Under the pieces are notes generated by a model. The model saw nothing but the letters and a program-made list of their open reading frames with translations, ran no database searches and had not been told where the DNA came from. Positions 51,829-62,548 of a stretch of 64,000 nucleotides of DNA are shown one piece after another; position 1 is the first letter of the stretch; each line of letters begins with the position of its first letter. The position numbers and the translations under genes were made by a program. Source of the DNA: Ferrovum myxofaciens (GTDB taxonomy: Bacteria > Pseudomonadota > Gammaproteobacteria > Burkholderiales > Ferrovaceae); contig NZ_JPOQ01000074.1 in the NCBI RefSeq assembly GCF_000735045.1, positions 1-64,000 of the forward strand, read 5' to 3'.

Positions 51829-51848
51829 CCCCTGCCAGGCAGGGGTTT
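51829..51848 (+). terminator. Hairpin between rpsB and tsf (attenuator-like)
   Basis: CCCCTG (51829-51834) and CAGGGG (51840-51845) can pair around CCAGG, followed by TTT. The U-run is short, so it may only reduce read-through or stabilise the rpsB 3' end; S2 and EF-Ts are needed in different amounts. Confidence 0.5.
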
Positions 51849-51873
51849 CCAGATTAATTGTAAGGAGTGGGCT

Positions 51874-52758
51874 ATGGCGGAAATTACCGCATCGATGGTG
51901 AAAGAACTGCGTGAACGTACAGGCTTGGGGATGATGGAATGCAAGAAGGCTTTGACCGAGGCTCAGGGAGATATGAAAGCCGCGGAAGACCTGTTGCGCA
52001 TTCGGAGCGGAGCCAAGGCCAGCAAAGCCGCCACCAGGGTGGCGGCGGAAGGTGTGGTGGCGGTGGCTATCCATGCCGATGCCCGGGTTGGCGCGCTGGT
52101 GGAAGTCAACTGCGAAACTGACTTTGTGGCCAAGAATGAAGAGTTCATGGACTTTGCGCGCGCGGCAGCCGAGTGTGTGGTGCACAACAACCCGGTGACA
52201 GTGGAGGCATTGGCTCAGTGTTCTCTGCCCGGTGGCGGCGTTCTTGAAGACGTGCGGCAGGCTCTGGTCATGAAGTTGGGTGAAAATATGACCTTGCGTC
52301 GTTTTACTCGTTACGAGACCACGGGGCATCTGGCTCAGTACAAGCACGGGCAAAAAATTGGCGTGTTGGTGGATATGATCGGGGGAGATGGGGCGCTGGG
52401 CCGTGACATTGCCATGCATATTGCAGCCAGCAAACCGGTATGTGTTTCCAGGACAGAGATTCCCGCTGAGTTGCTCCAGCACGAGCGCGAAATTTACACG
52501 GCGCAAGCAGCAGAGTCAGGAAAACCTGCAGAGATCATCGCCAAGATGGTGGAGGGGCGGGTTCAGAAATATTTGGCCGAGGTAACCCTGGTTGGGCAAC
52601 CCTTTGTCAAGAATCCGGACCAAACCGTGGAAGTTTTGCTCAAAAGTCGGGGTGCCAGCGTGCAACGCTTCTCCATGCTGGTGGTGGGCGAGGGTATCGA
52701 GAAAAAAGTCGAGAACTTTGCCGATGAAGTCGCCGCAGCCGCAGGTACGATGGCTTAA
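51874..52758 (+). CDS. tsf: Elongation factor Ts
   Basis: EF-Ts recycles EF-Tu by GDP release. The 294-residue protein has the N-terminal UBA-like domain ([21 protein letters not shown]) and the TDFV motif (CETDFVAKN) of the core that contacts EF-Tu. AAGGAG ribosome site before the ATG. Follows rpsB after 62 bases with a hairpin. Confidence 0.97.
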   Translation: MAEITASMVKELRERTGLGMMECKKALTEAQGDMKAAEDLLRIRSGAKASKAATRVAAEGVVAVAIHADARVGALVEVNCETDFVAKNEEFMDFARAAAECVVHNNPVTVEALAQCSLPGGGVLEDVRQALVMKLGENMTLRRFTRYETTGHLAQYKHGQKIGVLVDMIGGDGALGRDIAMHIAASKPVCVSRTEIPAELLQHEREIYTAQAAESGKPAEIIAKMVEGRVQKYLAEVTLVGQPFVKNPDQTVEVLLKSRGASVQRFSMLVVGEGIEKKVENFADEVAAAAGTMA

Positions 52759-52770
52759 TCAGGGAAGACC

Positions 52771-53484
52771 ATGAAACTTGCTTACCAACGCATTCTCTTG
52801 AAATTGTCGGGCGAAGCTCTGATGGGGGAGGATGCGTACGGCATCAATCGAGCCACGATCGATCGTATCGTGGCCGAGATTGCCGCCGTTGTACGACAGG
52901 GTGTGCAAGTTGCCGTGGTGATTGGAGGGGGCAATATTTTTCGGGGGCTGGCACCTGGTGCCATAGGAATGGACCGTGCCACCGCCGATTACATGGGAAT
53001 GCTGGCCACGGTCATGAATGCCTTGGCTTTGCAGGATGCCATGCGTCGGGTGGAGGTGGTTAGCCGGGTTCAGTCGGCCCTGAATCTGGAGCAGGTGGCT
53101 GAACCTTACATTCGTGGCAAGGCATTGCGTTATCTGGAAGAAGGCAAGGTGGTGATTTTTGCTGCGGGGACGGGCAATCCGTTTTTTACGACGGATACGG
53201 CAGCGGCGCTGCGAGGAGCAGAGATCAGTGCTGAGGTAGTGCTCAAAGCAACCAAAGTAGACGGGATTTATACGGATGATCCGAAAAAGAACCCGGATGC
53301 TCGCCGCTATTTACGCCTTACCTTTGAAGAGGCCATTGTCAACAATCTGAAAGTGATGGATGCGACGGCACTGACTCTGTGTCGGGATCAGAACCTGCCC
53401 ATTGGCGTGTTTAGCATTTTTAAACCGGGTGCTTTGATGCGTGTTGTTCGGGGCGAACCCGAAGGCACCTTCGTGACGAATTGA
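52771..53484 (+). CDS. pyrH: UMP kinase PyrH
   Basis: PyrH phosphorylates UMP to UDP. The 237-residue amino acid kinase-fold enzyme has [21 protein letters not shown], the [13 protein letters not shown] motif and [14 protein letters not shown]. The usual length and the position between tsf and frr agree. It ends 14 bases before frr. Confidence 0.97.
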   Translation: MKLAYQRILLKLSGEALMGEDAYGINRATIDRIVAEIAAVVRQGVQVAVVIGGGNIFRGLAPGAIGMDRATADYMGMLATVMNALALQDAMRRVEVVSRVQSALNLEQVAEPYIRGKALRYLEEGKVVIFAAGTGNPFFTTDTAAALRGAEISAEVVLKATKVDGIYTDDPKKNPDARRYLRLTFEEAIVNNLKVMDATALTLCRDQNLPIGVFSIFKPGALMRVVRGEPEGTFVTN

Positions 53485-53498
53485 AAGGGTCATGTCAG

Positions 53499-54056
53499 AT
53501 GATTTCCGATATCAAAAAGACTACCGAACAGAAAATGGCCAAATCCGTGGAAACCCTCAAGGCGGATTTGGCCAAGGTGCGAACGGGGCGAGCCCATGCC
53601 GGTTTGCTGGATCACATTCGAGTGGATTATTACGGAACCCCTACTCCGCTTAGCCAGGTGGCGAGCATCAATCTGGTGGATGCCCGAACCATTGGGGTCA
53701 ATCCCTACGAGAAAAAAATGGGTGCGGTGATCGAAAAGGCCATCCGGGAGTCTGACCTCGGTCTCAATCCTTCCTCTCAGGGGGATCTGATTCGGGTGCC
53801 CATGCCTTCTTTAACCGAAGAACGGCGGCGCGACCTGACCAAAGTGGTCAAGGCTGAATCCGAAGGCGGACGCGTGGCGGTACGAAATATTCGAAGGGAT
53901 GCCCTGGCACAGTTCAAGGATATGGTCAAAGCCAAAACTCTTTCGGAAGATGAGGAGCGGCGTGCGCAGGAGGACATCCAGAAAATGACCGATCGCTTCA
54001 TTCAAGAAATCGACAAGATGCTGGCCGTCAAGGAAGCCGAGTTGATGGCGGTTTGA
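53499..54056 (+). CDS. frr: Ribosome recycling factor
   Basis: RRF, with EF-G, splits the ribosome after termination. From ATG 53499 it has 185 residues, the same as E. coli, starting [18 protein letters not shown], with [15 protein letters not shown] and [15 protein letters not shown]. The frame extends 18 bases upstream over the pyrH stop and is trimmed; AAAGGG lies nine bases before the chosen ATG. Confidence 0.96.
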   Translation: MISDIKKTTEQKMAKSVETLKADLAKVRTGRAHAGLLDHIRVDYYGTPTPLSQVASINLVDARTIGVNPYEKKMGAVIEKAIRESDLGLNPSSQGDLIRVPMPSLTEERRRDLTKVVKAESEGGRVAVRNIRRDALAQFKDMVKAKTLSEDEERRAQEDIQKMTDRFIQEIDKMLAVKEAELMAV

Positions 54057-54076
54057 CGGTTCGGCGCGAACCTGCC

Positions 54077-54835
54077 ATGGTCAGGGTAAAAAGTTCCACC
54101 CAGACGATTCCGGACGTCGCTACGATTCCTCGCCATATTGCCATCATCATGGACGGCAATGGGCGCTGGGCTCGTCGGCGTCTTTTGCCGCGGATTGCAG
54201 GACATCGCAAGGGAAGCGAGGCGGTGCGTACCCTGGTGGAATCTGGCTTGCAACAGGGCATTCCCTACCTGACCCTGTTTGCTTTCAGCAGTGAAAACTG
54301 GCGCCGTCCAGCAGATGAGGTCAGTTTGCTCATGCAACTTTTCATGCACATGCTGGAAAAAGAAATTCAGCAACTGCACGGGGCTGGAGTGCGTTTACGC
54401 GTGATCGGAGACCGCTCTCCCCTGGGTAAAAAATTGCAGGCGCTGATCGAAGAAGCAGAACGTTTGACTTTGGATAACCAGGCGCTGACCTTGACACTTG
54501 CGGTGAATTATGGGGGACGTTGGGATATTCTGCAGGCAGTCAACGCCTGGCACCGAGCCAATCTTTCCTCGGTGCACTCCATGACCGAAGCGGATTTGCA
54601 GGCGCATCTCTGCCTGGGTGACTTACCAGAACCCGACTTGTTCATTCGCACCGGGGGTGAGCAGCGCATCAGCAATTTTCTGCTTTGGCAATTGGCCTAC
54701 ACAGAATTTTATTTTACCGAAACTCTCTGGCCAGACTTTGATCGGGTTGCGCTGGATCAGGCCATTCTTTCCTATCAGAGCCGTGAACGACGTTTTGGTC
54801 GGACCAGTGAACAATGCTCCGCACACGGCTCCTGA
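54077..54835 (+). CDS. uppS: Undecaprenyl diphosphate synthase UppS
   Basis: UppS makes the C55 lipid carrier precursor used by MraY and other envelope pathways. From ATG 54077 it has 252 residues. It shows the catalytic Asp segment [19 protein letters not shown], and the late [15 protein letters not shown] and Y-TEFYFT. An alternative TTG start at 54053 would overlap the frr stop; neither has a clear ribosome site. The 3' end overlaps cdsA by 22 bases. Confidence 0.95.
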   Translation: MVRVKSSTQTIPDVATIPRHIAIIMDGNGRWARRRLLPRIAGHRKGSEAVRTLVESGLQQGIPYLTLFAFSSENWRRPADEVSLLMQLFMHMLEKEIQQLHGAGVRLRVIGDRSPLGKKLQALIEEAERLTLDNQALTLTLAVNYGGRWDILQAVNAWHRANLSSVHSMTEADLQAHLCLGDLPEPDLFIRTGGEQRISNFLLWQLAYTEFYFTETLWPDFDRVALDQAILSYQSRERRFGRTSEQCSAHGS

Positions 54836-55623
54836 CCGCGTCTGTACTTTTATTGGTGGTGGGTCTGAGTTTGTTCTGGGCTCCCCCTCAAGTCTGGGAT
54901 GGCCTGGTGGCTGGGGTCATGCTTTGGGCGGGTTGGGAGTGGGCAGGGCTGGCGAAAGCGATTTTCTGGCAGCGCTGCCTGTATGCCCTGCTGCTCCTGC
55001 TGTTTTATCAGATTGGAGGGGAGCCTTTCTGGCAAAACCTGTGGATGGAAGTATCTCTGGTCTTCTGGGTTGCCCTGGTTCCGCTGTGGATGAAACAGCA
55101 ATGGCAGGTCAGTGGAATCCCTCTTCTCGCCGTCGGTTTCCTGGTACTGCTTCCCACAGGCTGGTCCCTCACACTGCTACAACATCAGGGTAACCTCGTG
55201 CTTCTGGCCCTCATGGCCGTACTCTGGATATCCGACAGCGCGGCTTATTTTACCGGTCGTATCTGGGGGAAACACCGATTAGCCCCCTCTATCAGTCCGG
55301 GAAAAACCTGGGAAGGCGTGGCGGGTGCAGGGCTGGCAGCGACGGTCTATGGAGGGGTCTGGTGGAAACTGGCATCCATGGGATCCTCCCCCATGGCCCA
55401 ACTGGTCAATCACCTGGGATGGGTCTGGTTCCTGCTCATTTGGGGCCTGGTGGGGTTGGGTATTTTGGGAGATCTGTTTGAATCCTGGATCAAACGTTGT
55501 GCCGGCGTCAAGGACAGCGGCAGTGGATTGCCGGGGCATGGCGGGGTTCTGGACCGAATCGATGCGCTGACGGCGACGCTTCCCCTGGCCGCCCTGAGCA
55601 TTCATCTGCTGGGGGGAGCATGA
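54814..55623 (+). CDS. cdsA: Phosphatidate cytidylyltransferase CdsA
   Basis: CdsA makes CDP-diacylglycerol, the precursor of all phospholipids. The 269-residue integral membrane protein has about eight hydrophobic helices and the C-terminal signature [18 protein letters not shown] followed by DRIDAL. It overlaps uppS and dxr. Confidence 0.95.
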   Translation: MLRTRLLTASVLLLVVGLSLFWAPPQVWDGLVAGVMLWAGWEWAGLAKAIFWQRCLYALLLLLFYQIGGEPFWQNLWMEVSLVFWVALVPLWMKQQWQVSGIPLLAVGFLVLLPTGWSLTLLQHQGNLVLLALMAVLWISDSAAYFTGRIWGKHRLAPSISPGKTWEGVAGAGLAATVYGGVWWKLASMGSSPMAQLVNHLGWVWFLLIWGLVGLGILGDLFESWIKRCAGVKDSGSGLPGHGGVLDRIDALTATLPLAALSIHLLGGA

Positions 55624-56804
55624 AGCAACACTTGACCATTCTGGGCGCCACCGGCAGCATCGGCGTAAGTACCCTGGAGGTCCTTCGACGACATCCGGAA
55701 TGCTATGAAATTCATGCCTTGACCGCGCATCGTAATCTACTTGGATTGGCACGTCAGTGCGTGGACTTTCGTCCCCGTCTGGCTGTGGTGCCCGAGGCGG
55801 CTCAACTGGATGAACTGGCACGGATCCTGCGCATGTTGGACCCCCACTGTCCCACGGTATTGAGGGCAGGGGAAGGGGCCCTCGAAGAGGTTGCTTCGGC
55901 TCCGGAAGTCACCACGGTGATGGCGGCCATTGTAGGCGCTGCGGGTTTGGCATCCACTTTGGCAGCGGCCCGCTCGGGGAAAAAAATACTTCTGGCCAAT
56001 AAAGAATCTCTGGTCATGTCCGGTCCCTTGATGATGCAGGCCGTTGTACAGGGTGGCGCTTGTCTGCTTCCCGTGGACAGCGAGCATAATGCCATTTTTC
56101 AATGCTGGCCGAAGGACGAAGGAGGTCGTTCTGGCGTGGAAAAAGTACTATTGACGGCCTCCGGGGGCCCTTTCCTGAACACTCCGTTGCAGGATTTGGT
56201 AAAAGTCACGCCGGAACAAGCGTGTCAGCACCCCAAATGGCGTATGGGTAAAAAGATTTCGGTGGACTCGGCAACCATGATGAACAAGGGGTTGGAGTTG
56301 ATTGAAGCCTGCTGGTTATTTGGCTTGCCGCCTGAAAAAGTTGAAATCGTCATTCATCCCCAGAGCCTGATTCACTCTCTGGTGGGGTTCATCGATGGTT
56401 CGTTCTTGGCCCAATTGGGACACACGGACATGAGAATTCCCATTGCCCATGCCTTGGCCTATCCCCAACGTCAATCCTCCGGTGTGCCTTTGCTGGATTT
56501 GACCGTGGCGGGGCCTTTAACTTTTTTGCCTTTGGAGCGGCAACGTTTTCCAGCAGTGGCACTGGCAGAACAGGCCATGCAGGCCGGGGGAACGGCTCCT
56601 GCCCTGCTGAATGCAGCCAATGAGGTAGCGGTGGCGGCGTTCCTGGCGGGACACTTGAATTTTCGGGCGATTACCGACACCATTGCGCAGGTGCTCGACC
56701 AACTTCCCACTCAAGCATGTACCACCTTGGAAGAAGTCATGGAGGCGGATCGACGGGCGCGACACTCCGCTGAGTTGATTCTGTCCGGGAGAAACCCGTG
56801 TTGA
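55620..56804 (+). CDS. dxr: 1-deoxy-D-xylulose-5-phosphate reductoisomerase Dxr
   Basis: Dxr (IspC) makes MEP, the committed step of the non-mevalonate isoprenoid pathway. From ATG 55620, overlapping the cdsA stop, it has 394 residues. It carries the NADPH loop GATGSIG (9-15), ANKESLV, the metal and substrate segment [11 protein letters not shown], and [13 protein letters not shown]. The isoprenoids feed UppS. Confidence 0.96.
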   Translation: MKQHLTILGATGSIGVSTLEVLRRHPECYEIHALTAHRNLLGLARQCVDFRPRLAVVPEAAQLDELARILRMLDPHCPTVLRAGEGALEEVASAPEVTTVMAAIVGAAGLASTLAAARSGKKILLANKESLVMSGPLMMQAVVQGGACLLPVDSEHNAIFQCWPKDEGGRSGVEKVLLTASGGPFLNTPLQDLVKVTPEQACQHPKWRMGKKISVDSATMMNKGLELIEACWLFGLPPEKVEIVIHPQSLIHSLVGFIDGSFLAQLGHTDMRIPIAHALAYPQRQSSGVPLLDLTVAGPLTFLPLERQRFPAVALAEQAMQAGGTAPALLNAANEVAVAAFLAGHLNFRAITDTIAQVLDQLPTQACTTLEEVMEADRRARHSAELILSGRNPC

Positions 56805-58162
56805 ATGGGGGCGTGGGTACCCTTGGGGCTTTCTTGCTGGCGCTCAGTTGTCTGATCTTCATTCACGAGTTGGGGCATTTCGCGGTGGCCCGATGGGTTG
56901 GAGTCAAAGTCCTGCGTTTTTCCATCGGTTTTGGGCGTCCGATATGGCGTCGACAAGCAAAAAACGGAACTGAGTGGGTAGTGGCTCTCATTCCACTGGG
57001 TGGATACGTACGCATGCTGGACGAACGTGAGGGGCCAGTGTCTCCGCGAGAAGTCCACCAGGCCTTCAACCAAAAATCCCTGGCCCAACGAAGTGCGGTT
57101 GTGGTGGCGGGTCCCTTGGCGAATTTTCTGTTGGCCTGGTTATTATTCAGTTTGCTTTATGCACTGGGGATTCCCGGACAGCGACCTTGTTTGGACGCAC
57201 CAGAGCCAGGTACCCTGGCGTGGAAAGCGGGGATCCGGGCGGGGGAGTGTGTGTCCAGTCTGGAAGGAGGGGCGATCCGCACCTGGCAGGACTTCGAGTT
57301 GGAATGGCCCGGAGCGGTTCGGGGTCGGGGCACCGTGACGTTGGTGACACGGAATGACCAAGGCCAGGAAAAAGTACATCCACTGACCACAGCACAAGTC
57401 ACCTCGGCGACAGAAGAAGGGGTGGAAGGGAGCGGTTTTCATTTGTGGACTCCCCCCTTGCCTCCGGTGGTGGGACAGGTCATTCCGGACAGCGTGGCGG
57501 ACAAGGCCGGACTGAAACCTTTGGATCGGTTGCTGCGGGTGGCGGGACAACCGGTGGAAACCTGGGTGCAAGTGGTAAGGATCGTGGAAAATCATCCCCA
57601 GGCCGTGGTGGAAATAGAACTACAGCGTGCCGGTCAAACCCGGCGAGTTCAGGTCATTCCCCGGGCAGTGGAATTGCCCAATGGGCACCAGATCGGGCGG
57701 ATTGGCATCAGCCCGCAGGTTACCGAGGCCATGCGCCGTCAATGGACAGTTCTTGACAAGGATTCTCCTCTGAGGGCGCTTTGGCATGGTGCCGTAAAAA
57801 CCGGGTCACTCACCCTGTTGACCCTGAATTCCTTTGGTCAGATGATCACAGGACAGGCTTCCCTGGATAATCTGGGAGGGCCGGTCCGGATCGCATCGCT
57901 GGCGGGAGACAGTGCTCGCCTGGGGTTATTACCCTATTTACAATTCATGGCGTTGATCAGTATCAGCTTGGGGGTCCTTAATTTATTGCCTATTCCCTTA
58001 TTGGATGGGGGGCATTTGTTGTATCATGCGGTGGAGTGGGTGAGGGGTCGACCTTTGTCCGCAGAAATCATGAGTCTCACCCAGCGGTTTGGCTTTTTTT
58101 TGCTGGCGGGACTCATGGTTTTTTCCTTCCTTAATGATTTGCGCCATTTTTTTAATCACTGA
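56798..58162 (+). CDS. rseP: Intramembrane zinc protease RseP
   Basis: RseP cleaves the anti-sigma factor RseA in the sigma-E pathway and clears signal peptides. The 454-residue S2P protease has the HELGH zinc motif (about residues 24-28), two PDZ domains and the second zinc ligand in [11 protein letters not shown] near the C-terminus. The start is GTG 56798, overlapping the dxr end. It is next to bamA, as is usual. Confidence 0.95.
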   Translation: MLNGGVGTLGAFLLALSCLIFIHELGHFAVARWVGVKVLRFSIGFGRPIWRRQAKNGTEWVVALIPLGGYVRMLDEREGPVSPREVHQAFNQKSLAQRSAVVVAGPLANFLLAWLLFSLLYALGIPGQRPCLDAPEPGTLAWKAGIRAGECVSSLEGGAIRTWQDFELEWPGAVRGRGTVTLVTRNDQGQEKVHPLTTAQVTSATEEGVEGSGFHLWTPPLPPVVGQVIPDSVADKAGLKPLDRLLRVAGQPVETWVQVVRIVENHPQAVVEIELQRAGQTRRVQVIPRAVELPNGHQIGRIGISPQVTEAMRRQWTVLDKDSPLRALWHGAVKTGSLTLLTLNSFGQMITGQASLDNLGGPVRIASLAGDSARLGLLPYLQFMALISISLGVLNLLPIPLLDGGHLLYHAVEWVRGRPLSAEIMSLTQRFGFFLLAGLMVFSFLNDLRHFFNH

Positions 58163-58175
58163 TTCTGCTTATCTC

Positions 58176-60473
58176 ATGTTTTTTCGTTCACTGATATTTC
58201 TGTTCTGGATGTGTTGGAGTTCACTGGCGTTGGCCTTGGCGCCGATCACGATTCAGGATATCCGGGTGGAAGGCGCACAACGGATCGAACCGGGGACGAT
58301 TTTCAGTTATCTGCCCCTCAAGGTGGGCGATACCATTACCACGGAGAAAGCTTCTGCCGCGCTGAAGGCGCTCTATGACACCGGGTTTTTTTCCGATGTG
58401 CGCCTTGAATCCGATGGTAATGTTCTGGTGGTCTACGTCCAGGAACGTCCTTCCATCGCCCGTCTTGAAATCAACGGTGCAAAATCCTTTACCAAGGATC
58501 AACTCAAGGATGCCTTGAAAACCATTGGGATTGCAGAATCTCGGATCTATGATAAATCCTTGCTGGACAAGGCAGAGAAAGAACTCAAACGACAGTATCT
58601 GGGAAAAGGAAAATATTCGACGCAAGTATCCACCACTGTGACCCCGCTTCCCCGCAATCGAGTGGCACTGGCCTTTAACATTGTGGAAGGGGAAGCAGCG
58701 CACATTCGTGAAATCAACATTGTCGGAGCCCATGCTTTTTCCGCCAAGGAACTGCAGGACCAACTACAGTTGAATACGCCCAACTGGCTGTCCTGGTACA
58801 CCAAAAATGATCAGTATTCCAAACAGAAATTGTCCGGTGACCTGGAGGCCTTGCGTTCCTATTATCAGGATCGGGGTTACCTGGAGTTTGCCGTGGATTC
58901 CACTCAGGTGTCCATTTCCCCGGACAAACAGGATGTCTATATCAGCGTTAATATCACCGAAGGACAACCCTATAGGGTGTCGGATGTGAAACTGGCGGGC
59001 CAATTTTTGGTACCTGAAGCAGAGTTGCGAAAACTGCTCACACTCAAACCGGGGGATTTGTTCTCTCGCGAAAAAGTCACGACTTCCACCAAGGCGATTG
59101 CGGATCGATTGGCCAAGGATGGTTACTCCTTTGCCAATATCAATGCCAATCCGGAAATCGACAAGGAGCACCATACCGCCGCTTTTACCTTTGTCATCGA
59201 CCCCGGAAGACGGGTGTACGTGCGCCGGGTCAATATTTATGGGAATACCACGACCCGGGATGAAGTGATTCGGCGCGAAATCCGCCAGATGGAAGGGGCC
59301 TGGTACTCTGTGGAGAAGGTCAACCGTTCCAAGGAACGGATCGACCGTCTGGGTTTCTTCTCCGAGGTAACGGTGGACAGTCCGCCCGTGCCCGGCACCA
59401 CCGATCAGGTGGACGTCAACTTTACGGTGGCAGAACGCCAGACCGGTTCCATCCAGTTGGGGGCAGGCTACTCCAATGCCGAAGGCATCATTTTGAGTGC
59501 GGGGATTACCCAGAGCAACCTGTTTGGGAGTGGTAACTCACTTTCCTTCGGAGTCAGTACCGGCTTGGTGACACGCACCTATTCCGTTGCCTATACCAAT
59601 CCCTATTGGACCGAGGAAGGCATCGCCCGTACCATCAGTTTGTATGACCGTTCCATCGATACCTCCTATCTGATCGGGGTCAGTCCCTATTCGACCCGGA
59701 CTTTGGGAGCCGATGTGACCTATACCATACCGGTTTCGGAAGTGAACGCCTATTCTCTCGGGTATGGATTTGAAGCCACCAGCGTAGGGGTGTTCAACAC
59801 CAGTCCTGCGGAGTATGTGGATTTCGTCAACCAGTTCGGTTCACAGGCCAAGGCTATCAAGGTGAGTATGGGGTATACCCACGATACCCGGGACAGCATC
59901 ATCTACCCGATGAAGGGGTGGAGCCAGAAATATGGAGTGGAAGTGGGGGTACCTGGTGAAAATCTGACTTACTACCGAGCAACGGCCAGTGAGCAGGTAC
60001 TCACTCCCGTGAGTCAGAATACGACACTTTCCCTGTCAGGTCAGTTGGGTTATGCCAATGGTTATGGGGGGGTACCCTTGCCTTTCTACAAAAACTTCTT
60101 TGCCGGTGGGGTAGGATCAGTGCGGGGATACTTCCCGGGCAGTCTGGGACCCCAGGTTTATGATAATTATGGTAACCTCCTGAACCTTGGAGGGAACAAG
60201 ATGATTACAGGCAGTGCCGAATACTTCTTTCCCTTGCCGGGTTCGAAGGGTACGGACAAGTCTTTCCGCCTGAGTACGTTCGTGGATACCGGGAACGTTT
60301 ACGGCTACAATCAGGGCTTTTCAATCCCGCAACTGCGTTACTCTGCAGGGGTTGCCCTGTCCTGGTATTCGCCCATGGGGCCCCTCGAGTTCAGTTACGC
60401 CGCCCCCTTTCACTATAACTCAGTCACTGATAACATTGAGCGACTACAATTTCAGTTAGGTAATACGTTCTAA
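58176..60473 (+). CDS. bamA: Outer membrane protein assembly factor BamA
   Basis: BamA inserts beta-barrel proteins into the outer membrane. From ATG 58176 the 765-residue protein has a signal peptide (FFRSLIFLFWMCWSSLALA), five POTRA domains (starting at ITIQDIRVEGAQRIEPGTI) and a C-terminal beta-barrel with the VRGYFPGSLG loop motif (family VRGF/Y) and a terminal Phe (FQLGNTF). The frame extends upstream into rseP and is trimmed. Confidence 0.96.
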   Translation: MFFRSLIFLFWMCWSSLALALAPITIQDIRVEGAQRIEPGTIFSYLPLKVGDTITTEKASAALKALYDTGFFSDVRLESDGNVLVVYVQERPSIARLEINGAKSFTKDQLKDALKTIGIAESRIYDKSLLDKAEKELKRQYLGKGKYSTQVSTTVTPLPRNRVALAFNIVEGEAAHIREINIVGAHAFSAKELQDQLQLNTPNWLSWYTKNDQYSKQKLSGDLEALRSYYQDRGYLEFAVDSTQVSISPDKQDVYISVNITEGQPYRVSDVKLAGQFLVPEAELRKLLTLKPGDLFSREKVTTSTKAIADRLAKDGYSFANINANPEIDKEHHTAAFTFVIDPGRRVYVRRVNIYGNTTTRDEVIRREIRQMEGAWYSVEKVNRSKERIDRLGFFSEVTVDSPPVPGTTDQVDVNFTVAERQTGSIQLGAGYSNAEGIILSAGITQSNLFGSGNSLSFGVSTGLVTRTYSVAYTNPYWTEEGIARTISLYDRSIDTSYLIGVSPYSTRTLGADVTYTIPVSEVNAYSLGYGFEATSVGVFNTSPAEYVDFVNQFGSQAKAIKVSMGYTHDTRDSIIYPMKGWSQKYGVEVGVPGENLTYYRATASEQVLTPVSQNTTLSLSGQLGYANGYGGVPLPFYKNFFAGGVGSVRGYFPGSLGPQVYDNYGNLLNLGGNKMITGSAEYFFPLPGSKGTDKSFRLSTFVDTGNVYGYNQGFSIPQLRYSAGVALSWYSPMGPLEFSYAAPFHYNSVTDNIERLQFQLGNTF

Positions 60474-60494
60474 ACTTGAAGAGAGATGCCCCAC

Positions 60495-61016
60495 ATGCAT
60501 AAGATCGCCAAATCCGTTTCCTTGCTGTTCGCCTTCTTTTTATTGAGTTCATCGGTCATGGCCATCGAACTGAAGGTGGGTTGGATCAATATCGAGCGAA
60601 TTTTTCGCGAGGCAGCGCCTGCTCAGGCGGCCACTAAAAAGCTGGAGAAAGAATTTGACAAACGCCAGGTAGAATTGCAAAAAATGGGTAAGCAGATCCA
60701 GGAACAGCAAGCCGAACTGGACAAGAACGGAATGACCATGAGCGAGGGCGAACGCGCACACAAGGAGCGTGATCTGGCCAATCTGAACCGCGATTTTCAA
60801 CGCATGCAACGGGAATTTCGGGAAGATCTCAATACGCGTCGCAACGAGGAATTTGCTTCCATTCAGGAACGGGCCAACAAAGCTATCAAGGAAATTGCCA
60901 CTACAGAGAATTATGACCTGATTCTGACGGATGCCATTTATGCCGGACCCCGCATCGATATCACCGACAAGGTCATCCGGATCATCGATAGCGGCAGTAG
61001 TAGTGGCGGTAAATAA
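60495..61016 (+). CDS. skp: Periplasmic chaperone Skp/OmpH
   Basis: Skp holds unfolded outer membrane proteins in the periplasm. The 173-residue protein has a signal peptide (HKIAKSVSLLFAFFLLSSSVMA), a short beta body (LKVGWINIERIF) and a long alpha-helical tentacle region rich in charged heptads (KKLEKEFDKRQVELQKMG onward). ATG 60495 is chosen because AAGAGAG lies nine bases upstream; an in-frame ATG at 60486 is too close to it. Confidence 0.93.
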   Translation: MHKIAKSVSLLFAFFLLSSSVMAIELKVGWINIERIFREAAPAQAATKKLEKEFDKRQVELQKMGKQIQEQQAELDKNGMTMSEGERAHKERDLANLNRDFQRMQREFREDLNTRRNEEFASIQERANKAIKEIATTENYDLILTDAIYAGPRIDITDKVIRIIDSGSSSGGK

Positions 61017-61024
61017 CTTCATTC

Positions 61025-62062
61025 ATGCGTGGACAGTGTACTTACACCCTGGGCGAACTGGCCCGGATCTGTGGCGTCGAGGTTGAGGGAGATCCCTGCA
61101 CCCTGATTGAAGGAGTGGGGACTCTGGAGGGGGCGGAGCCTGGCGAGATCACTTTTTTGACCAATCCGCTGTATCGGGCGCAATTGGGTCATACGCGCGC
61201 CACCGCCGTGATTCTCAAGAAACAGGATCGGGAAGCCACGGATTTGCCCTGCTTGATCACGGATAACCCGCATGGATGTTATGCTCGGGTAGCCCAGAAA
61301 CTTTTTCCTGAGGTCAGGCCCCAACCGGGTATTCATGGGACGGCAGAGATTCATCCCGAGGCACGGGTCTCTCCCCTCGCCAGTATCGGAGCGCAAGCGG
61401 TAATCGGGGCGGGTGCCCTGATCGACGATGGGGTGGTGGTGGGGGCAGGTGGGTACGTGGGTGAAAGGGTTCACCTGGCTCAGGATGTATTCCTGTATCC
61501 GCGCGTCACCCTGTATGCAGGCGTGACCTTAGGCCCCCGCACCCTGGTGCATTCCGGCGTCGTGATCGGAGCAGATGGTTTTGGGATGGCCTGGCAGGAA
61601 GGACGATGGTTAAAGATTCCCCAGGTGGGGAGTGTGCGTATCGGGGCAGATGTGGAAATCGGGGCCAACACCACCATCGATCGCGGGGCCATTGAGGATA
61701 CGGTCATCGAGGAAGGGGTCAAGTTGGATAACCTGATTCAGATTGCTCATAACTGCCGAATCGGGGCTCATACCGTGATTGCGGGGTGTACGGGTATTTC
61801 AGGGAGTTCCCGGATCGGAGCGCGCTGTCGAATTGGTGGAGGCGTGGGCATTGTGGGGCACGTGGAGATTTGTGACGGCGTTACGGTGTCCGGATTTTCC
61901 TTGATCACCAAGTCCATCACCCAACCTGGAGTATATACTTCGGCCATTCCCAGTCAGCCTCATCGCGAGTGGTTACATACTTTGGCGCATTTGAGGGGGC
62001 TTCCAGAATGGGCAGAACGGATTCGCAGGCTTGAAATGGCGCAGGTGCAGCATGATCACTAA
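61025..62062 (+). CDS. lpxD: UDP-3-O-(3-hydroxyacyl)glucosamine N-acyltransferase LpxD
   Basis: LpxD adds the N-linked acyl chain in lipid A synthesis. The 345-residue protein has the uridine-binding N-terminal domain (TFLTNPLY), a long left-handed beta-helix of hexapeptide repeats, and the catalytic-histidine region NLIQIAHNCRIG. It starts eight bases after skp and is followed by fabZ. Confidence 0.96.
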   Translation: MRGQCTYTLGELARICGVEVEGDPCTLIEGVGTLEGAEPGEITFLTNPLYRAQLGHTRATAVILKKQDREATDLPCLITDNPHGCYARVAQKLFPEVRPQPGIHGTAEIHPEARVSPLASIGAQAVIGAGALIDDGVVVGAGGYVGERVHLAQDVFLYPRVTLYAGVTLGPRTLVHSGVVIGADGFGMAWQEGRWLKIPQVGSVRIGADVEIGANTTIDRGAIEDTVIEEGVKLDNLIQIAHNCRIGAHTVIAGCTGISGSSRIGARCRIGGGVGIVGHVEICDGVTVSGFSLITKSITQPGVYTSAIPSQPHREWLHTLAHLRGLPEWAERIRRLEMAQVQHDH

Positions 62063-62083
62063 ATTAAGAAGGGAGAATGAACG

Positions 62084-62539
62084 ATGAGTGGCATGGACAT
62101 CAATGAAATCATGGAATACCTTCCTCATCGGTATCCTTTTCTCATGGTCGATCGGGTTCTGGAGGTTACGCCGGGCAAGTCCATTGTGGCGATCAAAAAT
62201 GTCAGTCGTAACGAAGAGTATTTTCAAGGACATTTCCCTCACCATCCGGTTATGCCCGGTGTGTTGATCATCGAATCCCTGGCTCAAGCAGCTGCTCTGC
62301 TCAGTTTCAAGACGGAAGGCATCAAGCCGGATGGAAAAATCGTGACCTATTTCGTCGGAATTGATCAAGCCCGTTTTCGCAATCCGGTTTTTCCCGGCGA
62401 TCAGTTGCGGCTTGAGGTCTCCTTGTTGCGGCATTCCTATAAAATCTGGAAGTTTTCTGCCAAAGCCTGGGTGGAAGATCGCGTGGCGGCAGAGGCCCAA
62501 CTGATGTGCGCAGAAAAAAATCTGGTCGAATCCGCGTAA
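62084..62539 (+). CDS. fabZ: 3-hydroxyacyl-ACP dehydratase FabZ
   Basis: FabZ dehydrates 3-hydroxyacyl-ACP in fatty acid elongation and competes with LpxA/LpxD for it. The 151-residue hot-dog protein has [14 protein letters not shown] and the catalytic segment [15 protein letters not shown] (His53 or 54, Glu64). RBS GGGAGAATGAACG before the ATG. The gene lies between lpxD and lpxA, as is normal. Confidence 0.96.
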   Translation: MSGMDINEIMEYLPHRYPFLMVDRVLEVTPGKSIVAIKNVSRNEEYFQGHFPHHPVMPGVLIIESLAQAAALLSFKTEGIKPDGKIVTYFVGIDQARFRNPVFPGDQLRLEVSLLRHSYKIWKFSAKAWVEDRVAAEAQLMCAEKNLVESA

Positions 62540-62548
62540 AACTCATTC

